This document shows positions 13,640 through 23,081 of a stretch of DNA of 64,000 bases, piece after piece; the first letter of the stretch is position 1, and every line of letters begins with the position of its first letter. The translations under genes and the position numbers were made by a program. The notes below the pieces were generated by a model. The model saw nothing but the letters and a program-made list of their open reading frames with translations, was not told the DNA's origin and made no database searches. The DNA comes from Lacimicrobium alkaliphilum (GTDB taxonomy: Bacteria > Pseudomonadota > Gammaproteobacteria > Enterobacterales > Alteromonadaceae): the NCBI RefSeq assembly GCF_002591895.1, contig NZ_NISX01000001.1, positions 203,431-267,430 on the forward strand, written 5' to 3'.

Positions 13640-15682
13640 ATGAAAAGAATATCTGCTTTAGGTGCATCTGCACTGCTTTGCTCCTCAACACTATTCGCCA
13701 CAGAGTTGTCAGAAACGCTTCAGTCTCAGGATGTGTTTGATCTTGAATATGCTGCCGATCTTAATATTACCAATGATGGCAGCGAGGTTTATTTTATCCG
13801 TCATTACATGGATATTCACAGTGACAAGAAGCTGGGTAATATCTGGAAAGTAACGCAAAATGGTGAGTTGACACCTGTTACTACGGGTAAACATCAGCAA
13901 TATGGTATGGCGTTGTCTCCTGATAATAAGCGCCTCGCCTATATCTCTTCAGAGTCCGGAAATCCTCAGATCCATATGCAATGGCTGGAAACCGGCGCCA
14001 CCGGTCAGATGACAAACCTCACCACTGCTCCGTCCAGACTCACCTGGTCTGCGGATGGTAAATATCTGGCATTCCAGATGTTTGTGCCTGAAAAGGCCAC
14101 CCCACCGGTATCGCTACCAGGCAAACCAGAAGGTGCCGAGTGGGCAGAGCCTGCTATTTATATAGATGATGTTTATTACCGTTTTGATGGTGGTGGTTAT
14201 ACCAAACCGGGATATACACAAATATTTCTGCTCAGTGCACAAGGGGGCACACCCAGGCAACTGACCTTTGATGAATTTAATAATAATGGTGCAATGAGCT
14301 GGAGTCAGGATGGTAAGCAGCTTTACTTTTCTGCTAACCGTCATCAGAATTTTCGCCTGGAGCCAGTGAATACTGATATTTACCGTTATGAACTGGCTAG
14401 CGGAGAAATATCCGCTGTGACAGATCGAAATGGACCGGACAACCAGCCATCTGTCTCTCCTGACGGCCGTTATCTGGCCTATCTGGGATATGACGATAGA
14501 GGTACCAACTATGAAAATACTCAGGTTTATGTACGCGATTTGTCATCGGGTAAGACACAGTCTCTGACGGCCGACCTGGATCGTAGCGTTGATAGTCTGC
14601 ACTGGGATGGCAGCAGCCGCGGACTTTACATTCAGTATGATGACCAGGGCAAGACACGTGTTGCTTATCAGCCACTGAAAGGTAAAGCTAAACAGCTTAC
14701 CGATAAACTTGGTGGTCAGTCGTATGGAAGGCCTTACACCAGCAGTGAATTCGATGTTGCCAGTGACGGTACCGTCACCTTTACTTATTCGGCACCAGAT
14801 CGTCCCGCGGACGTAGGTCTGCATACAGGTGGCAAGGATATTCAACTTACGCACCTGAATGACGACGCGCTGGGGCATAAGACTCTGGCCAAAGTTGAAG
14901 AATTTTGGTTTAAGTCGTCAGCAGATGGTCGCGATATTCAGGGATGGATTGCTTACCCCCCGGGCTTTGATAAGGATAAAAAGTACCCTATGGTGCTGGA
15001 GATCCATGGAGGTCCGGTAACCGCCTATGGTCCGCATTTCGCTGCTGAAATTCAGCTTTATGCTGCTGCCGGATACGTGGTGGTGTATATAAATCCAAGG
15101 GGCAGTTCCAGCTATGGAGAGGAATTTGCGCAGACTATTCACCTGAATTACCCAAGCCAGGATTACGACGATCTGATGTCGGCAGTTGATACGGTAATTG
15201 ACAAGGGCTTTATTGATGAACGTGAGCTTTTTGTTACCGGTGGTTCTGGTGGGGGAGTACTGAGCGCCTGGATTGTTGGTCACACTGACAGATTTAAAGC
15301 GGCAGTGGTGGCTAAGCCGGTTATAAACTGGTACAGCTTTGTATTGACATCAGATTTCTATCCGTACTTTTATAAATACTGGTTTGCCGCTAAACCCTGG
15401 GAAGATCTTGAAGGTTATATGCAGCGCTCACCGATCAGTTATGTGGGTAATGTGACTACACCAACAATGTTGTTAACGGGTGAAGCTGATTATCGGACGC
15501 CTATTTCAGAGTCTGAGCAATACTACCAGGCGCTTAAGCTACAGGGCGTTGAAACGGCCATGGTGAGGATACCGGATGCCCCTCACGGTATTTACAAGCG
15601 TCCCAGTAACCTGATGAGTAAAGTGGAGTATATTCTCTGGTGGTTTGAACAGTATCGGGATGAAAGGCCGGTTAAAAATTAG
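13640..15682 (+). CDS. S9 family serine peptidase (prolyl-oligopeptidase/acylaminoacyl-peptidase type), secreted
   Basis: A 680-residue protein with a Sec signal peptide (MKRISALGASALLCSSTLFA). A beta-propeller with TolB/WD40-like repeats spans about 30-400 (for example LTWSADGKYLAF and PSVSPDGRYLAY). An alpha/beta-hydrolase domain follows. The catalytic serine is Ser536 in GGSGGG, Asp617 is in GEADYRTP and His649 is in DAPHGIY, so the triad is intact. It probably cleaves peptides in the periplasm. The start at 13640 is chosen because the signal peptide begins there; an upstream start at 13586 would bury it. A strong terminator follows. Confidence 0.93.
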   Translation: MKRISALGASALLCSSTLFATELSETLQSQDVFDLEYAADLNITNDGSEVYFIRHYMDIHSDKKLGNIWKVTQNGELTPVTTGKHQQYGMALSPDNKRLAYISSESGNPQIHMQWLETGATGQMTNLTTAPSRLTWSADGKYLAFQMFVPEKATPPVSLPGKPEGAEWAEPAIYIDDVYYRFDGGGYTKPGYTQIFLLSAQGGTPRQLTFDEFNNNGAMSWSQDGKQLYFSANRHQNFRLEPVNTDIYRYELASGEISAVTDRNGPDNQPSVSPDGRYLAYLGYDDRGTNYENTQVYVRDLSSGKTQSLTADLDRSVDSLHWDGSSRGLYIQYDDQGKTRVAYQPLKGKAKQLTDKLGGQSYGRPYTSSEFDVASDGTVTFTYSAPDRPADVGLHTGGKDIQLTHLNDDALGHKTLAKVEEFWFKSSADGRDIQGWIAYPPGFDKDKKYPMVLEIHGGPVTAYGPHFAAEIQLYAAAGYVVVYINPRGSSSYGEEFAQTIHLNYPSQDYDDLMSAVDTVIDKGFIDERELFVTGGSGGGVLSAWIVGHTDRFKAAVVAKPVINWYSFVLTSDFYPYFYKYWFAAKPWEDLEGYMQRSPISYVGNVTTPTMLLTGEADYRTPISESEQYYQALKLQGVETAMVRIPDAPHGIYKRPSNLMSKVEYILWWFEQYRDERPVKN

Positions 15683-15708
15683 CCTTTAAACAGGAATTTT
15701 GATACAAA

Positions 15709-15741
15709 GCAGGCTCCATTTATGATGGAGCCTGTTTTTTA
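15709..15741 (+). terminator. Rho-independent terminator after the S9 peptidase
   Basis: The perfect 10-bp stem CAGGCTCCAT/ATGGAGCCTG (15710-15719 with 15725-15734) is followed by T6. Confidence 0.92.
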
Positions 15742-15764
15742 TTTAGTAACCCGGATTCTGCATT

Positions 15765-16814
15765 ATGCTATTGCTTTTGCTCTATGTGTTTATTGCACTG
15801 GTCTTTTCGTTTTTATGTTCTGTGGCCGAGGCGGTGATCCTGAGTATATCTTCTGCCTATATTTCGGTGCAGGAAGAACAAGGAAAGGCCAGCGGCAAAC
15901 TATTGCGGGAACAAACCAGCGATATAAACCGGCCCTTGTCAGCGATTCTGACCCTGAATACGTTTGCTCATACTTTTGGTGCGGCAGGCGCAGGCGCTCA
16001 GGCTGCAGTAGTGTTTGGTAATGCCTGGCTGGGGCTGGCTTCTGTAATACTGACCTTGTTGATCCTGATTTTCTCTGAAATTATCCCTAAGACAATTGGT
16101 GCCACCTACTGGCGAAAGCTGGCTCCGGCCACAGCTTACTTTCTCAGATACCTGATTTATTTTATGTATCCCTTTGTGAAAATGTCCAACTGGCTGACCC
16201 GTCACTTTACCGAAGATAGTCCACTAAAAGGCCTCAATCGAGCAGAGTTGCTGGCAATGGCGGAGTTGTCAAAAGACGAAGGTCAACTGGCTATGCGCGA
16301 AGCGCATATTATGCAGAACCTGCTGAACCTGCACCAGTTGTCTATCCGGGAAGCCATGACTCACAGAACTGTGGTGTTCTCTGTGCCCGAGAGTATGACC
16401 GTTGAAACCTTTTTCCATAAACACGACAGCACATCCTTCTCCCGCATTCCGGTATACGAAGATGAACCTGAACAGGTATCGGGTTTTGTAATGAAAACCG
16501 ATTTGTTACTGGCTCAGGCCCGGGGCAACGGCAAACGTCAGCTAAAAGAATATCGGAAGGATATGGTGACCATGTTAAGTAGCATGCCACTGGTGCGGAC
16601 TTTTGACTACTTTCTGGATAACCGCGCCCACATCTTATTGGTGGTCGATGAATATGGTGGTCTGGAGGGGATCCTGACCCTTGAAGATCTGTTGGAAGCC
16701 ATGCTGGGTATGGAGATTGTCGATGAGAAAGACAAAAATATCAGCATGAAGAAACTGGCTCATCTGATGAGTCGGCGACGGGAGTCCGAAATGATGATCC
16801 ATAAGGACGATTAA
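15765..16814 (+). CDS. CNNM/CorC-family membrane protein with CBS domains (hemolysin-like)
   Basis: A 349-residue protein. The first 150 or so residues form a DUF21/CNNM transmembrane domain of about four helices, with EAVILSIS and FSEIIPKTIG, the conserved motifs of the family. A pair of CBS domains follows (about 190-310; SREAMTHRT-type opening and VVDEYGGLEGILTLEDLLE). Relatives are implicated in Mg2+ or other divalent cation transport. There is no C-terminal CorC_HlyC domain, so it is a short form. It overlaps the glutaminase start (TAATG), so the two are probably co-transcribed. Confidence 0.88.
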   Translation: MLLLLLYVFIALVFSFLCSVAEAVILSISSAYISVQEEQGKASGKLLREQTSDINRPLSAILTLNTFAHTFGAAGAGAQAAVVFGNAWLGLASVILTLLILIFSEIIPKTIGATYWRKLAPATAYFLRYLIYFMYPFVKMSNWLTRHFTEDSPLKGLNRAELLAMAELSKDEGQLAMREAHIMQNLLNLHQLSIREAMTHRTVVFSVPESMTVETFFHKHDSTSFSRIPVYEDEPEQVSGFVMKTDLLLAQARGNGKRQLKEYRKDMVTMLSSMPLVRTFDYFLDNRAHILLVVDEYGGLEGILTLEDLLEAMLGMEIVDEKDKNISMKKLAHLMSRRRESEMMIHKDD

Positions 16815-17752
16815 TGGACTGGACGGTAAAACAGGGATTTGAGATTGAGCCTTTTTTGCAGCAATTAGTGGGTGAGGCTAGAGCCTTGCCGGTGAGCGGC
16901 AAAGTAGCTGACTATATTCCCGCCTTAGCGCAGGTAAACCCTGATAAGGTTGGATTGGCGCTGGCCACGGTTGAAGGGAAGCTCTATTCAGCAGGTGATT
17001 CAACAACGGAGTTCTCGATTCAGAGTTTGTCAAAGATACTGGGCCTGGTCATGGCGATGAACAGAATTGGCGACAGTCTTTGGCAACGGGTGCATATGGA
17101 GCCTTCAGGTTTACCCTTTAATTCTATTGTTCAACTTGAGTATGAGCACGGTATTCCGCGTAACCCCTTTATTAATGCTGGTGCTATTCTGATCGCTGAC
17201 GTGCTGGCCAGTCATTACTCGGCCAGTCGTCAGGCATTTATCAGTTTCATTCGAAAGTTGGCCGGAAGTGATCAGATCTTTGTTGACGAAGATGTACTTC
17301 AGTCTGAAAAACAACATGGCAGCCGGAATGCTGCAATGGCCTACCTGATGAAGAGTTTTGGTAATGTAGAGGGCGACGTAGACCGGGTATTGGATCATTA
17401 TTTTTACCAGTGCTCGGTAAACATGACTTGCGAGCAATTAGCCTCAAGCCTTACTTTCCTCGCCAATCGGGGGCTTCAGCCCGTGACGCAACGCGTGATT
17501 TGTTCACGTCGCGATGCGCATCGGGTGAATGCCATCCTCTCTACCAGCGGGATGTATGACCAGTCAGGTGAATTTGCTTTTACAGTTGGTCTGCCTGCAA
17601 AAAGTGGGGTAGGCGGCGGCATTGTTGCTATTGTACCGGGCTACGGTGTGATTTGTGCCTGGAGCCCGAGACTCAACCACTTTGGTAACTCCTGCCTGGG
17701 AATGCATATGATCACGGGTCTGGCGGAGCAATTGGGTTTGTCTGTCTATTAG
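16814..17752 (+). CDS. glsA: Glutaminase
   Basis: A 312-residue serine-dependent glutaminase that hydrolyses glutamine to glutamate and ammonia. The beta-lactamase-like motif SLSK (Ser71/Lys74) follows FSIQ. NPFINAGAI and the Gly-rich KSGVGGGIVAIVPG are diagnostic. Length matches E. coli YneH/YbaS (308-310). It starts inside the stop codon of the CNNM gene (TAATG), so translation is probably coupled. Which of the two E. coli paralogs it corresponds to cannot be decided from sequence alone. Confidence 0.95.
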   Translation: MDWTVKQGFEIEPFLQQLVGEARALPVSGKVADYIPALAQVNPDKVGLALATVEGKLYSAGDSTTEFSIQSLSKILGLVMAMNRIGDSLWQRVHMEPSGLPFNSIVQLEYEHGIPRNPFINAGAILIADVLASHYSASRQAFISFIRKLAGSDQIFVDEDVLQSEKQHGSRNAAMAYLMKSFGNVEGDVDRVLDHYFYQCSVNMTCEQLASSLTFLANRGLQPVTQRVICSRRDAHRVNAILSTSGMYDQSGEFAFTVGLPAKSGVGGGIVAIVPGYGVICAWSPRLNHFGNSCLGMHMITGLAEQLGLSVY

Positions 17753-17767
17753 TATTATCGGGTGGGT

Positions 17768-18988
17768 CTATCTGCTTTTTACACAATTTCTGCCTGCTTT
17801 TTTAGCATCATAAAGTGCCTGATCGGCTTGTTTAAGCACTTCACTGAATTGACTGTGCTTGCGGGATTTGGTGGCAACTCCGAAACTACAGGTGACACCC
17901 ACCTGCTTTTGCGTTGATGTGCGTCGATGAGGATTGGTTTTCTTTGCCGTTTTTTTCACTGGTCTGTCATGAGCCCGGATCACCATCTGGTAACCGGCAA
18001 TTTGTTCCCGTAATGATTCGATATGAGGCAACACCTGTTGCCCGGATTTTCGTGCAAAAACCAGAGTGAATTCTTCTCCACCATAGCGAAAAGCTTTCCC
18101 CCCGCCGGTGACTTTTTGCAGCTTACTGGCGACCAGTTTGAGTACCTGATCGCCTACATCATGGCCGTAGGTATCATTAAAGGATTTAAAGTGATCAATG
18201 TCGGCCATTACCACCACATAGCGACTTCCAAGAGTCTGTGTATACTGCATCAGCGCACGGCGAGAGGGGATACCCGTCAACTCATCTCTGAAAGCCATAT
18301 TATGACTGTCGATAATAACGGCAGTTAAAAACACCAGCGCCAACGTAAACACCGTAAGCTGTGTGGTAACAAACTGGTTTTGGTAATCCAGCACCGGTAA
18401 TACCAACATGCTGGCAAAGAGCATGCAGTGGCTGTGGCTGGCATTCAGCAACAACTTCAAAAGTGCCAGTAAGGTCACTAAGAGATAAAAACACCAGTCC
18501 ATAGGTGATAGCGCACCGTCCAGAGGAGAAGGTAACAGATCATGCACAGGGACAAGCCAGTGCTGCCACTCATCTGGAAAGTACTCATACAATAAATAGG
18601 TGGCCAGAAGGGTCACTAACATCCAGACAACGGCTAGCCCCATATTGAACAGGGCGAATCCCCGGTCTTTATCCCATAGAAGTACACACAACAGGGCCAT
18701 CAGACCCGGAGTAGTCAGCTTGCTGCTGATTGCAGTATGCACCAGTGCAGGCCAGAGGCCCTGAACACACAGATACGCCAGAAGTATACAGGCGATGACC
18801 ATACGGCTGCGGCCGAATTTTAATGCCACCAACATCGCAAAGAGAATGGCTACTAAGGGTACATAACTGAGTTGAGCAGACCACCGGAACAACAAGGAAT
18901 GGTTGCTTTGTGCCAGCCACTGGACCAGCGCCAGTAAAACAATTGCGGGCAATAAACGGCTGGCTAAACTCTGTAGTCTTAACAGCAT
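17768..18988 (-). CDS. Membrane-anchored diguanylate cyclase (GGDEF)
   Basis: A 406-residue protein with six or seven hydrophobic segments in residues 1-225, then a GGDEF domain. The active-site motif is RYGGEEF and the metal/GTP region is MADIDHFKSFNDTYGHDVGD, so it should make cyclic di-GMP. The inhibitory RxxD site is absent (GGGK occupies its place). A basic Lys/Arg-rich insertion (about 24 residues) interrupts the domain just before the CSFGVA strand. No soluble sensory domain is visible, so the membrane part presumably senses the signal. It is convergent with glsA. Confidence 0.92.
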   Translation of the reverse strand: MLLRLQSLASRLLPAIVLLALVQWLAQSNHSLLFRWSAQLSYVPLVAILFAMLVALKFGRSRMVIACILLAYLCVQGLWPALVHTAISSKLTTPGLMALLCVLLWDKDRGFALFNMGLAVVWMLVTLLATYLLYEYFPDEWQHWLVPVHDLLPSPLDGALSPMDWCFYLLVTLLALLKLLLNASHSHCMLFASMLVLPVLDYQNQFVTTQLTVFTLALVFLTAVIIDSHNMAFRDELTGIPSRRALMQYTQTLGSRYVVVMADIDHFKSFNDTYGHDVGDQVLKLVASKLQKVTGGGKAFRYGGEEFTLVFARKSGQQVLPHIESLREQIAGYQMVIRAHDRPVKKTAKKTNPHRRTSTQKQVGVTCSFGVATKSRKHSQFSEVLKQADQALYDAKKAGRNCVKSR

Positions 18989-19051
18989 CTAAAAAAAGAC
19001 CTCAGTAGCTAAAAAAGCGGTAAAAAGACAACAATAAAGAATCCAGCAGTA

Positions 19052-20380
19052 TTATTTGTCCTGCGACATTGTCAGCAGCGTTTTCATGGTCAGATCAAGC
19101 AAACGCTGCATTTTTTTCGCCGCGTCATTGACCCGGACTTCAGCGTCGCCTTCTACGCCAGTGTGAGCTGCCAGAGTAAACTCCCGACCTCCCATTACAC
19201 CTGGAAGACACAGGTGTGCGAGCATGGCCATTTCTGATTTTCCACGGGTCTCACTGGGTCCCCAGCCAATTTTTTGAAAAATTCGCCAGTTTCCTTCATT
19301 GTGCTGATCAAGCACGTTTTTGGCACTACTGACGTTACCTCCCAGCGCCCGACTGAGCGCATGAGGGATGAGGCGGGAAATGCCCATGATCATTCCACCA
19401 TGAGGATGTTCACTATCAGAGTGACCATCGCCATAAAACAGTGTCTGAACATCTTCCCCGGTAAGATTAGGATGGCGGGTCATTTTATCTCGTTCGTGAA
19501 CTGCAAGCCGTTTTAGCCACTCTGCCTGCGCCAGTGTCGTCATCGGCTTGTTACCGGTCAGACCGCAGGTTTCACAGCGGTAGCTTCGATAGCCAGGATC
19601 TGCGGTATTGGCTGTCAGTATGGGCATCGCGGCTTGTTTTTCGGATTCTGTATCGAGCCAAAATGGTGCCCCGGGATTAAAAATTTCCACATAGTAGCCC
19701 CCCCGCAAGCCAACAGTGGAATTCGACAGTTTTAGCCAGTTACCCTGAAACAGGCCGGTGATGTAATCACGGCCGGCAGCATTTACCATGTACGTTGCGA
19801 TGGCATTAGAGTTACCGTTAGCCTTTCCAAAGGGCTGATAGGTGTGAATGCTGGTAATTAGGTCTGCCACGGGCACGTAGCCCCCGGCAAGGCTCCTGGC
19901 GCCAACCCCCTGCGATCTGGCTTTGCTGATTGCGCCGGTAATGGCCATTACCTTTGACGTGCTCCAGGGCTCATAGAGCGTATCCTGACTATGTCCGTTG
20001 GCAAGGTAACGGTAAGCCATTTCGTCGCCCTGCTGGCGGTGGTCAATAACCAGTACTTTAGTGTCTGGCTCGGTTTCGCCAAAGTAGTCCCAGTCAGCGC
20101 TGATGCGTTGTTCCCATCCCGGTTCATTTAACCGGCTTTGTCGTGATGATTTATATTCCGGGTTGTTTTTTTCAGATTGTGCAAGCGTACAGCTAATCGA
20201 TCTCTGCTGCATATTTTCAGGCAGCAGTGCAGAGGCTTTTAGCACATTCTGATAAAAAGGTGCATCCTGCAATCTGGCTTCAACGCGTTGCTGGGCATTG
20301 TCTGAAGGTGTCTGAGCGGCAACCTGCGAAACCCCGCTTAACAAGAAAAAACTGCATAGTGCTCTGTATCTGTTATTCAT
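19052..20380 (-). CDS. Secreted serine hydrolase of beta-lactamase/transpeptidase-like fold (putative)
   Basis: A 442-residue protein with a signal peptide ending near VSQVAAQ. I do not recognise a named family, but the penicillin-binding-type motif order is visible. SxxK is STSK (Ser140-Lys143) in a PWSTSKVMAITGAI context, a Ser191-Asn element comes next, and KIG in QKIGWGPSETRG sits where KTG would be. A CETC pair near residue 315 could form a disulfide. The start at 20380 has a GAGAG site and lies 10 bp after the preceding gene, with which it probably forms an operon. Function is unknown; a periplasmic acyl-serine enzyme is the inference. Confidence 0.65.
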   Translation of the reverse strand: MNNRYRALCSFFLLSGVSQVAAQTPSDNAQQRVEARLQDAPFYQNVLKASALLPENMQQRSISCTLAQSEKNNPEYKSSRQSRLNEPGWEQRISADWDYFGETEPDTKVLVIDHRQQGDEMAYRYLANGHSQDTLYEPWSTSKVMAITGAISKARSQGVGARSLAGGYVPVADLITSIHTYQPFGKANGNSNAIATYMVNAAGRDYITGLFQGNWLKLSNSTVGLRGGYYVEIFNPGAPFWLDTESEKQAAMPILTANTADPGYRSYRCETCGLTGNKPMTTLAQAEWLKRLAVHERDKMTRHPNLTGEDVQTLFYGDGHSDSEHPHGGMIMGISRLIPHALSRALGGNVSSAKNVLDQHNEGNWRIFQKIGWGPSETRGKSEMAMLAHLCLPGVMGGREFTLAAHTGVEGDAEVRVNDAAKKMQRLLDLTMKTLLTMSQDK

Positions 20381-20390
20381 TCTTATACTC

Positions 20391-21050
20391 TCAGGGATTT
20401 TTATCCAAATAAAACTTGTCATAAAAAGTGTAAACCCAACTGGGTTTATACATCACCAACAGGGTCATGGTCATGCCATTCAGCATGGCTTCGGGGAACA
20501 GCAACAGGGGAATCAAAATCAGATAATTTTCCTGAATAATCGTCCAGTCGTGAATACCTTCCAGCCAGTAATATCCGCCCAGGGCGAACATTTTTAAGGC
20601 AATCATCAGAGCCCCCGGCAGAAATGCGCAGACAAAAATATAAATAAAGAAGTGCCGGGGAAGTTTATGAAAGGCGAGATTGTAACAGCAGTAACTCAGG
20701 CCTATTGGCAAAAATATACCCAATAACCCATTGATACCAAACAGGTTCCAACTTTCTTTTCCAACCAGGGTAACACCCAGTAGTGCAAGTGATGCACTTA
20801 ACATTGCCCCCCGAAAGCCCATAACCAGTGTCAGTGCAGTCAACCACAAGAAATGAACATTCAGGCCAGTATAGATTCCGGCCCGGAATAACCAAAGTAC
20901 AAATAAACAAGCCGCCGATCCGAACAGTAAATGCTGGAGTTTTCTGTTCTCTATCAGGATCTGAACCGGTATGGTTCTGACTGCAACGAACAATACAGCC
21001 AGATAAAAAAACCATGAGAGCCCCTGAAGCAGCGTTATAGTCTCAAACAA
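20391..21050 (-). CDS. CbiM-like energy-coupling-factor permease family membrane protein
   Basis: A 219-residue protein of six or seven hydrophobic segments. GLNVHFLWLTALTLVMGFRGA and FPEAMLNGMTMTLLVMYKPSWV resemble the CbiM/NikM S-component family (PF01891), which binds Co or Ni for ECF transporters. The N-terminal Met-His metal motif of true CbiM is missing, and no ATPase or T-component gene is nearby. Transport of Co/Ni is therefore doubtful. It lies 15 bp downstream of xthA and 10 bp upstream of the serine-hydrolase gene. Confidence 0.7.
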   Translation of the reverse strand: MFETITLLQGLSWFFYLAVLFVAVRTIPVQILIENRKLQHLLFGSAACLFVLWLFRAGIYTGLNVHFLWLTALTLVMGFRGAMLSASLALLGVTLVGKESWNLFGINGLLGIFLPIGLSYCCYNLAFHKLPRHFFIYIFVCAFLPGALMIALKMFALGGYYWLEGIHDWTIIQENYLILIPLLLFPEAMLNGMTMTLLVMYKPSWVYTFYDKFYLDKNP

Positions 21051-21065
21051 AGATTATGTGTCCTG

Positions 21066-21872
21066 TTACTGATACTCAGCCCAGATCGGGGCATGATCTG
21101 AAGGTTTTTCGATACCCCTGAGCTGGTAATCAATACCAGCATCCACCAGTCGTTGGTGTAATGGTTGCGTCGCAAGAATCAGGTCGATACGTAAACCGCG
21201 GTTATCATCAAAACCACGTGAACGATAATCAAACCAACTGTATTGATCTTCGGTGTCCGGGTGCAAGCTACGAAAGCTGTCCTTCAGGCCCCAATCAAGC
21301 AAGGTATTCAGCCAGACCCGTTCTTCGGGGAGAAAACTGCATTTGCCTGTTTTCAGCCAGCGCAGCCTGTTAGCTTCGCCAATACCGATATCCTGATCCT
21401 GATGAGAAATATTCACATCGCCCATAACGACCAGGTTTTCATCCGGGCTATGATGATTGTTCAGGTAATTCATCAGATCAGCGTAAAACTTGCGTTTGGC
21501 GGGGAATTTGGTCTCGTGTTCCTGATTTTCCCCCTGTGGGAAATAACCATTGAGAACGCGTACAGACTGGCCATCAGGCATAGTATAGCTGGCCATAATC
21601 ATACGGCGCTGGGCTTCAGGGTCATCGCCCGGGTAGCCACACTGAACTGACGAAGGGGCGTGTTTAGACAAAAGGGCTACACCATAGTGACCTTTCTGGC
21701 CATGGTAGTGCACTTCATAGCCCATCGCCTGGACATCGGCCAATGGAAACATATCGTCATGTACTTTGGTTTCCTGCAAGCCAATCACATACGGTTGATG
21801 CTTATCAATCAGTGCCTGAAGTTGGTGCAGCCTGGCTCTTAGTCCATTGATATTAAAGGAAATAAACTTCAT
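21066..21872 (-). CDS. xthA: Exodeoxyribonuclease III
   Basis: A 268-residue Mg-dependent AP endonuclease and 3'-5' exonuclease of base-excision repair (E. coli 268). FNINGLRA opens the fold. LQETKVHD holds the metal-binding Glu. [23 protein letters not shown] and [11 protein letters not shown] give the catalytic Asp, Asn and His residues. It heads the minus-strand run xthA, CbiM-like gene, serine-hydrolase gene. Confidence 0.97.
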   Translation of the reverse strand: MKFISFNINGLRARLHQLQALIDKHQPYVIGLQETKVHDDMFPLADVQAMGYEVHYHGQKGHYGVALLSKHAPSSVQCGYPGDDPEAQRRMIMASYTMPDGQSVRVLNGYFPQGENQEHETKFPAKRKFYADLMNYLNNHHSPDENLVVMGDVNISHQDQDIGIGEANRLRWLKTGKCSFLPEERVWLNTLLDWGLKDSFRSLHPDTEDQYSWFDYRSRGFDDNRGLRIDLILATQPLHQRLVDAGIDYQLRGIEKPSDHAPIWAEYQ

Positions 21873-22161
21873 GATGTTCGCTGTTTCTGAAAAGTTGAAC
21901 TATGTTAGCAAATCCAGCTGGTAGCAGTAACCCTGTTTAGAGCGAATAGTTTTATGAACGCTATACTCAAAGCTATGCCAAACGCTGATGTATTTACAGT
22001 GAATAGAAATCCACAACATACAATTTGTATCCCACTGAAAGTTAAGATTTTTTACTTAATAAGTAATACCTATTACATTAACCATCACGGTTAGCATAAT
22101 TTTAACTATCAGTTAGCTTTGCGGCTGTTATGAACAGAACTGAAAATGGATAAGGATCGCT

Positions 22162-22554
22162 ATGAACACTCTTTTTTACACTGGATTATTAGCCTTGTTG
22201 GTGGTATTTCTCTCTGCCAGAGTCATCGTGCTGAGAAACAAGCATAAGGTTGCCATAGGTGACGGTGGCAATACCGAGTTACAACTTGCCATTCGGGCAC
22301 AGGGTAATGCGTTAGAGTATCTGCCTCTGACATTGCTGTTGATCTTTATGATCGAAGCTGCCGGGCTGTCCCCGCTCATCATTCAGGTTCTTTGTCTGAT
22401 TTTGCTGGTTGGCCGGCTGGTTCATGCTTATGCTATCCCGGCGAAAAACCTGCGTCTAAGGGTGGTGGGGATGTTACTGACATTTCTGGTGTTACTCGCC
22501 GCAGCCGGAATCGCAATTGGCTACGCCTTGCCCCGGTTAGGCCTGTTAATATGA
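22162..22554 (+). CDS. MAPEG family membrane protein
   Basis: A 130-residue four-helix membrane protein. RAQGNALEYLPLTLLLIFMIE and GRLVHAYAI match the MAPEG (membrane-associated eicosanoid and glutathione metabolism) family and E. coli YecN. The substrate of the bacterial members is unknown. It starts after a GGAT-type ribosome site and overlaps the DUF2937 gene by ATGA. The 289-bp region to xthA contains an AT-rich probable promoter for both directions. Confidence 0.88.
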   Translation: MNTLFYTGLLALLVVFLSARVIVLRNKHKVAIGDGGNTELQLAIRAQGNALEYLPLTLLLIFMIEAAGLSPLIIQVLCLILLVGRLVHAYAIPAKNLRLRVVGMLLTFLVLLAAAGIAIGYALPRLGLLI

Positions 22555-23081
22555 TTAAAGGCCTGCTGAGAACCTGCCACGGCTATTTCCGCATAACCCT
22601 TTTTATGGCCGCGTTACTGGCGGGCCTGCAGCTCCCAGCGTTTATTTTGCATTATGAAAATACCGTTTTGGCACACCTGAGTGAGGCACGCCAGAGTCTG
22701 CAACCGTTTATAGCGGATGCCAGAGTCCATACGGATGGTGACCTGAACAAGCTTATTCAACGTTATCGGCAAAACGCTGACGCCGCGGTGCGCGCTGGCG
22801 GTATCAGTGTGAATACCCTGGTGAAGCGTCGTGATTACCTGGAAGAACTGGCAATGAGATTGCAGGCATCACAATGGCACCGTATCTGGCACGGGCTTTT
22901 TGATACCGATCCACGGCTTTTCGCCGAGGCAAGAGAACATTACGACTATCAGATTGTGCTTAACGCAACGGCAATTGGCTGGGGACTGGTAAGTGGTCTG
23001 CTGGTGATGGTGTTGTTTGATTTGCTCTCTGCACTCTGTACATTACCTTTCCGTCGCCGACCATTTATGATCAACCAATAA
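22551..23081 (+). CDS. DUF2937 family membrane protein
   Basis: A 176-residue protein with one hydrophobic segment near the N-terminus (about 18-38) and one near the C-terminus (about 145-165). The soluble segment between them, largely helical, probably faces the periplasm. The architecture and the FILHYENTVLAHLSEA and FDTDPRLFAEAREHYDYQI stretches suggest DUF2937. Translation is coupled to the MAPEG gene through ATGA. The longer frame starting at 22392 runs inside the MAPEG gene and is rejected. The gene overlaps the convergent phosphatase-like gene by 11 bp. Confidence 0.75.
   Translation: MIKGLLRTCHGYFRITLFMAALLAGLQLPAFILHYENTVLAHLSEARQSLQPFIADARVHTDGDLNKLIQRYRQNADAAVRAGGISVNTLVKRRDYLEELAMRLQASQWHRIWHGLFDTDPRLFAEAREHYDYQIVLNATAIGWGLVSGLLVMVLFDLLSALCTLPFRRRPFMINQ

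Noticed and set aside
13640-15682. S9 peptidase considered as inactive because of GGSGGG instead of GGSYGG
   Set aside because: Ser536, Asp617 and His649 are all present; the motif variant is compatible with a working nucleophile elbow.
22060-22082. GTAAT-ACCT-ATTAC inverted repeat upstream of the MAPEG gene
   Set aside because: The arms are only 5 bp and AT-rich, so chance occurrence is likely.
22392-22550. N-terminal extension of the DUF2937 frame inside the MAPEG gene
   Set aside because: It overlaps the MAPEG frame; the ATGA overlap at 22551 gives the better start.
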